From: Desulfobacterales bacterium
Lineage (GTDB): Bacteria; Desulfobacterota; Desulfobacteria; Desulfobacterales; 4be13
Length of the DNA: 7,058 nucleotides
Reading direction: 5' to 3'
Assembly: GCA_029934695.1 (NCBI GenBank)
Contig: JAOZLU010000086.1
Coordinates: 9,962-17,019 of the forward strand
Positions within the stretch are counted from its first letter, which is position 1; each line of letters begins with the position of its first letter. A program made the translations under genes and the position numbers. This document shows positions 5,635 to 7,058 of the stretch, piece by piece. Below the pieces are notes generated by a model that worked only from the letters and a program-made list of their open reading frames with translations, was not told the DNA's origin and made no database searches.

Positions 5635-5680
5635 TGCAAAAAATTCCGCATGGGGCGGCTCCATTTTTGCGCTCTCTCCT
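5635..5680 (-). repeat. Dispersed palindromic repeat, copy R3
   Basis: The core reads GCAAAAATGGAGCCGCC on the minus strand, identical to R2 over that stretch. The similarity continues through GCGGAATTTTTTGCA, with a small insertion in the loop. GCAAAAA and TTTTTGC pair to form a hairpin, and AGGAGAG upstream again mimics a ribosome site. Beyond the core, GCTGA and TCAGC at 5682-5698 correspond to the palindromic flank of R2. Confidence 0.65.
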
Positions 5681-5697
5681 GTTTAGCTGAGACAAAA

Positions 5698-5792
5698 TCA
5701 GCAGGTCTGAAATGCTCTCTGGAGATTGGCAAATCCCCCCGGGCCTGAAGGCCGGCTGAGTTCCCGACATCCCGGAGTGCCGGGGATTTTGG
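5698..5792. repeat. GC-rich palindromic block joining R3 to an ATPase fragment
   Basis: The block contains GGCCT-GA-AGGCC (5742-5753) and CCCGG-AGTG-CCGGG (5771-5784), both perfect, in markedly GC-rich sequence. It replaces the continuation of the AAA_14-type gene whose first codons end at 5793. No protein family is recognisable in any frame. It looks like part of a repeat or the scar of an insertion. Confidence 0.45.
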
Positions 5793-5861
5793 CAGCAAAA
5801 GCGGCTTCCGCGTGCGGGAAGACTTCCAGTCCGTCAGTTTTCTGTATATGTCTCTTTTCAT
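5793..5861 (-). pseudogene. N-terminal fragment of an AAA_14/DUF4143-type ATPase
   Basis: The minus strand reads MKRDIYRKLTDWKSS followed by RTRKPLLL. This is the hallmark opening of AAA_14/DUF4143 ATPases, where it leads into the Walker A segment (R-G-A-R-Q-V-G-K-T). Here the Walker motif and the remaining roughly 370 residues are missing. The frame runs instead into GC-rich palindromic sequence and repeat R3. There is no good ribosome site, but the promoter just upstream would make the ATG almost the first transcribed base. Proteins of this family are widespread and often lie in accessory regions. It is a remnant without function as a protein. Confidence 0.7.
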
Positions 5862-5868
5862 GGCTGAC

Positions 5869-5897
5869 ACAATACCATAAGCAGAGGGACATGTCAA
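5869..5897 (-). promoter_or_regulatory. Strong promoter of the lost ATPase gene
   Basis: On the minus strand a perfect TTGACA (5892-5897) and TATTGT (5869-5874) are separated by exactly 17 bases. Predicted transcription start is about 5862, adjacent to the ATG of the fragment at 5861, so the message would be leaderless or nearly so. The two CRP-like sites upstream fall at about -61.5 and -93.5. Confidence 0.55.
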
Positions 5898-5915
5898 GAT
5901 ATTTGGAGCTTAAAA

Positions 5916-5931
5916 TGTGGGAATTATCACA
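5916..5931. promoter_or_regulatory. CRP/FNR-family operator, proximal site
   Basis: TGTGG-GAATTA-TCACA matches the TGTGA-N6-TCACA pattern at nine of ten positions. Its centre lies 32 bp from the distal site, about three helical turns, so both face the same side of the DNA. The bound regulator could be CRP or an HcpR-like protein; sequence alone cannot say which. Confidence 0.5.
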
Positions 5932-5947
5932 TTATACGGATGTAAAA

Positions 5948-5963
5948 TGTGATCATAATCACA
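5948..5963. promoter_or_regulatory. CRP/FNR-family operator, distal site
   Basis: TGTGA-TCATAA-TCACA is a perfect match to the CRP-type palindrome, flanked by AAA on the left and AAA on the right as in strong sites. It is the best regulator site in the window. It lies upstream of the ATPase fragment promoter on the minus strand and 120-140 bp before the plus-strand promoter at 6087. Confidence 0.6.
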
Positions 5964-6086
5964 AAACACTGCCTTAACATTGGGCTGGGCATTGCTGCGA
6001 TAATTAATACACCTGAAATGACTGTAAAAATATCCTGAAGTACGTCGTTTTTAAGGCACACAATATTCCCGTCCGGTAATAAATCC

Positions 6087-6114
6087 TTGACTTCAGATAA
6101 CTATTTGATATAAT
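6087..6114 (+). promoter_or_regulatory. Near-consensus plus-strand promoter
   Basis: TTGACT (6087-6092) and a perfect TATAAT (6109-6114) are 16 bases apart. Transcription should start near 6121. No intact protein gene lies downstream on this strand. An ATG sits inside the -10 box itself (6113) and so cannot begin a transcribed frame. The next landmark is the terminator at 6336-6367. Confidence 0.6.
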
Positions 6115-6120
6115 GAATAA

Positions 6121-6367
6121 TATTATCGGATTGAATTTTTTGGGGGCGTTGCTTCAGCTTAATGTGATTTTTCAGCGGAGCGGAACACATTTTGCTCGAA
6201 AATCACCAGTTTATCAGATTTTTTGGGACGAATGGATAACTGCTCGGATAATTCACTTTATCAAGACACAGATTACCCCCTCTGAGCAATCTCTGCCTGG
6301 CAACCTTGGCCAGCCGGCCACCGCAGCAATATGAAAAAAAGCCTGCCTGTCCACAGACAGGCTTTTT
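6121..6367 (+). ncRNA. Candidate small RNA between promoter and terminator
   Basis: A strong promoter on the left and a hairpin followed by TTTTT on the right define a transcript of about 245 nucleotides. It has internal self-complementary segments near its 3' end (for example CTGGC with GCCAG, and GGCC-AGCC-GGCC, 6290-6320). No frame with a good ribosome site was found; the best short frame is 17 codons after GGGACGA at about 6232. The family is not recognised. It could instead be the remnant of a lost gene. Confidence 0.35.
6336..6367 (-). terminator. Bidirectional intrinsic terminator
   Basis: A stem of GCCTGTC and GACAGGC with a four-base loop is embedded in a longer pairing of AAAAAGCCTG with CAGGCTTTTT. 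On the minus strand it lies four bases after the DUF697 stop and ends in seven T residues. On the plus strand it ends in five T residues, so it can also stop the candidate small RNA. Confidence 0.85.
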
Positions 6368-6370
6368 GTC

Positions 6371-6910
6371 TCACGAATTTTCCGGGGCTTTGCCATCCTG
6401 TTTTTTGGCTCCCCGTTTTTCTTTGATATCAGAAGCCACTTCTTCACCTTTTTTAAACATTTCAGTATAATAGTCTTTAACTTTCTCAGGATTAAAGGTC
6501 AGGAAGGTTCCTCCTGAAGCAAAATGCCGGACAAATACTTTGCCTATTGCATAAGTGGCGGCTCCGGCAACAATTGGCATGGTGACGATGCCGGCAGTCT
6601 GTCCAATAAAAGGGACAGCTTTAGCTACGCTGACCGCCAAAGGTACGCTGGCCACAGTCGGCAAAGCACCCCCAACCAGAGAAAATAATATGTTTTTCAC
6701 TGTGTCTTTGGAAAAAGGCACATCATACGTCTTGGCGAGCTTTCTCAACAGATTGATCTGAATTCCTGTCAGAGCCAGGAAATCTGCCAGGGGAATGGGG
6801 ACAAGACCCACGCCCATTGAGGCATATACATGATTCCTGATGAGATTGTCCAGTTCCTCTTGTGACGGCTCCTGTCCTGTTTTTTCTGTTTCCGTTGTTT
6901 CTGTTTTCAT
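6371..6910 (-). CDS. DUF697 family membrane protein
   Basis: The 179-residue protein has a short charged N-terminus (TETTETEKT, about 3-11). A DUF697-like core at about 22-130 includes SMGVGLVPIPLADFLALTGI and QINLLRKLAKTYDVPFSKD, followed by hydrophobic, Gly/Ala-rich segments (about 74-128) that probably insert in the membrane. A basic, disordered C-terminus follows (EKRGAKKQDGK). The V-P-I-P-L-A-D motif and the L-R-K-L-A-K-x-Y segment are the family landmarks. DUF697 domains also occur fused to small GTPases, but no GTPase motif is present here. The function of the family is not established. AAGGTGG lies only three bases before the ATG, a tight spacing. The gene follows an upstream gene by 11 bp and ends at a strong terminator, so it is the last gene of its operon. 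Confidence 0.85.
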   Translation of the reverse strand: MKTETTETEKTGQEPSQEELDNLIRNHVYASMGVGLVPIPLADFLALTGIQINLLRKLAKTYDVPFSKDTVKNILFSLVGGALPTVASVPLAVSVAKAVPFIGQTAGIVTMPIVAGAATYAIGKVFVRHFASGGTFLTFNPEKVKDYYTEMFKKGEEVASDIKEKRGAKKQDGKAPENS

Positions 6911-6921
6911 TTTCCACCTTT

Positions 6922-7058
6922 TTATTTATCTTGAAGGTCATAAGCGGCCGCCTTATGCAGCTTAACCTGCTTCAGCAGTGTGCTTCTATGGGACCTTAAT
7001 ATATCATTATCCGGATCTGCGTCAATCTGCCGGGAAAGGCCTTCAATTGTGTCATACC
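6922..7058 (-). CDS. C-terminal end of an unidentified gene, cut by the window edge
   Basis: The minus strand has an open frame from the window edge to TAA at 6922, giving 44 residues: YDTIEGLSRQIDADPDNDIL, then RSHRSTLLKQVKLHKAAAY, then DLQDK. The other two frames close early. The segment is charged and probably helical, without membrane character. It ends 11 bp before the DUF697 ATG, so the two are almost certainly co-transcribed, and its identity would be the best clue to the DUF697 protein's job. I do not recognise the family from this tail. Confidence 0.65.
   Translation of the reverse strand, partial: YDTIEGLSRQIDADPDNDILRSHRSTLLKQVKLHKAAAYDLQDK

Noticed and set aside
5634..5690. Eighteen-codon plus-strand peptide, with a sixteen-codon counterpart at 3654-3704
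   Set aside because: Both arise from the palindromic repeats R2 and R3 and diverge by frameshift between copies, which argues against selection on a peptide.
5586..5897. 103-codon minus-strand frame as an intact gene
   Set aside because: Only the 23 codons from 5861 resemble a known protein; the rest reads through palindromic repeats.
6113..6334. 73-codon plus-strand frame
   Set aside because: Its ATG lies inside the -10 box, so it would not be on the transcript, and no ribosome site or family pattern is visible.
1..7058. CRISPR array, tRNA, rRNA, or transposase gene
   Set aside because: No regularly spaced repeats, no cloverleaf-like or rRNA-like segments and no transposase motifs were seen on either strand.

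Overview
The window looks like chromosomal DNA of a Gram-negative, probably anaerobic bacterium. A periplasmic-binding-protein TRAP transporter of the FcbT/mannitol-chloroaromatic type, a DUF697 membrane protein and an AbiE toxin-antitoxin pair are together compatible with a sulfate-reducer-like Desulfobacterota genome. That placement is inference from gene families and repeat-rich intergenic DNA, not a measured result.

Layout. All convincing intact genes are on the minus strand. (1) 31-3135: a complete TRAP transporter operon in the order dctP (solute receptor), dctQ (small permease), dctM (large permease). A 197-bp gap between dctP and dctQ is filled with stem-loops. The operon is bracketed by a 24-bp near-identical direct repeat (21-44 and 3401-3424) that is coding-like on the plus strand. 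(2) 3136-3798: a non-coding or decayed stretch. It holds the dctP leader and promoter, a truncated plus-strand gene resembling small DUF4926-like proteins, two copies of a dispersed palindromic repeat, and a degenerate second fragment of an abiEii gene. (3) 3799-5413: a type IV AbiEi/AbiEii toxin-antitoxin operon. The toxin gene is broken near its 3' end: its normal C-terminal segment is still readable just downstream in another frame, after an apparent internal deletion. (4) 5429-6370: about 940 bp without an intact gene. It holds the abiE promoter, a third copy of the dispersed repeat, a GC-rich palindromic block and the first 23 codons of a lost AAA_14/DUF4143-type ATPase. The promoter of that lost gene survives, with two CRP-like operators at textbook distances. 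An isolated, near-consensus plus-strand promoter ends in a terminator and may define a small RNA. (5) 6371-7058: a DUF697 membrane protein gene with a strong terminator, preceded by the C-terminal end of an unidentified gene in the same operon.

How it fits together. DctP should capture a carboxylate-type solute in the periplasm and pass it to the DctQM permease for ion-gradient-driven uptake; the substrate cannot be read from sequence. The middle of the window looks like a decaying accessory region. Three truncated genes (DUF4926-like, abiEii copy 2, AAA_14) each lie next to, or within about 120 bp of, a copy of the same short repeat, which carries a Shine-Dalgarno-ATG look-alike. I see no new intact system. 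The most interesting signals are the broken toxin gene with its rescueable tail, the direct repeat framing the TRAP operon, the repeat family at gene breakpoints, and the possible small RNA.
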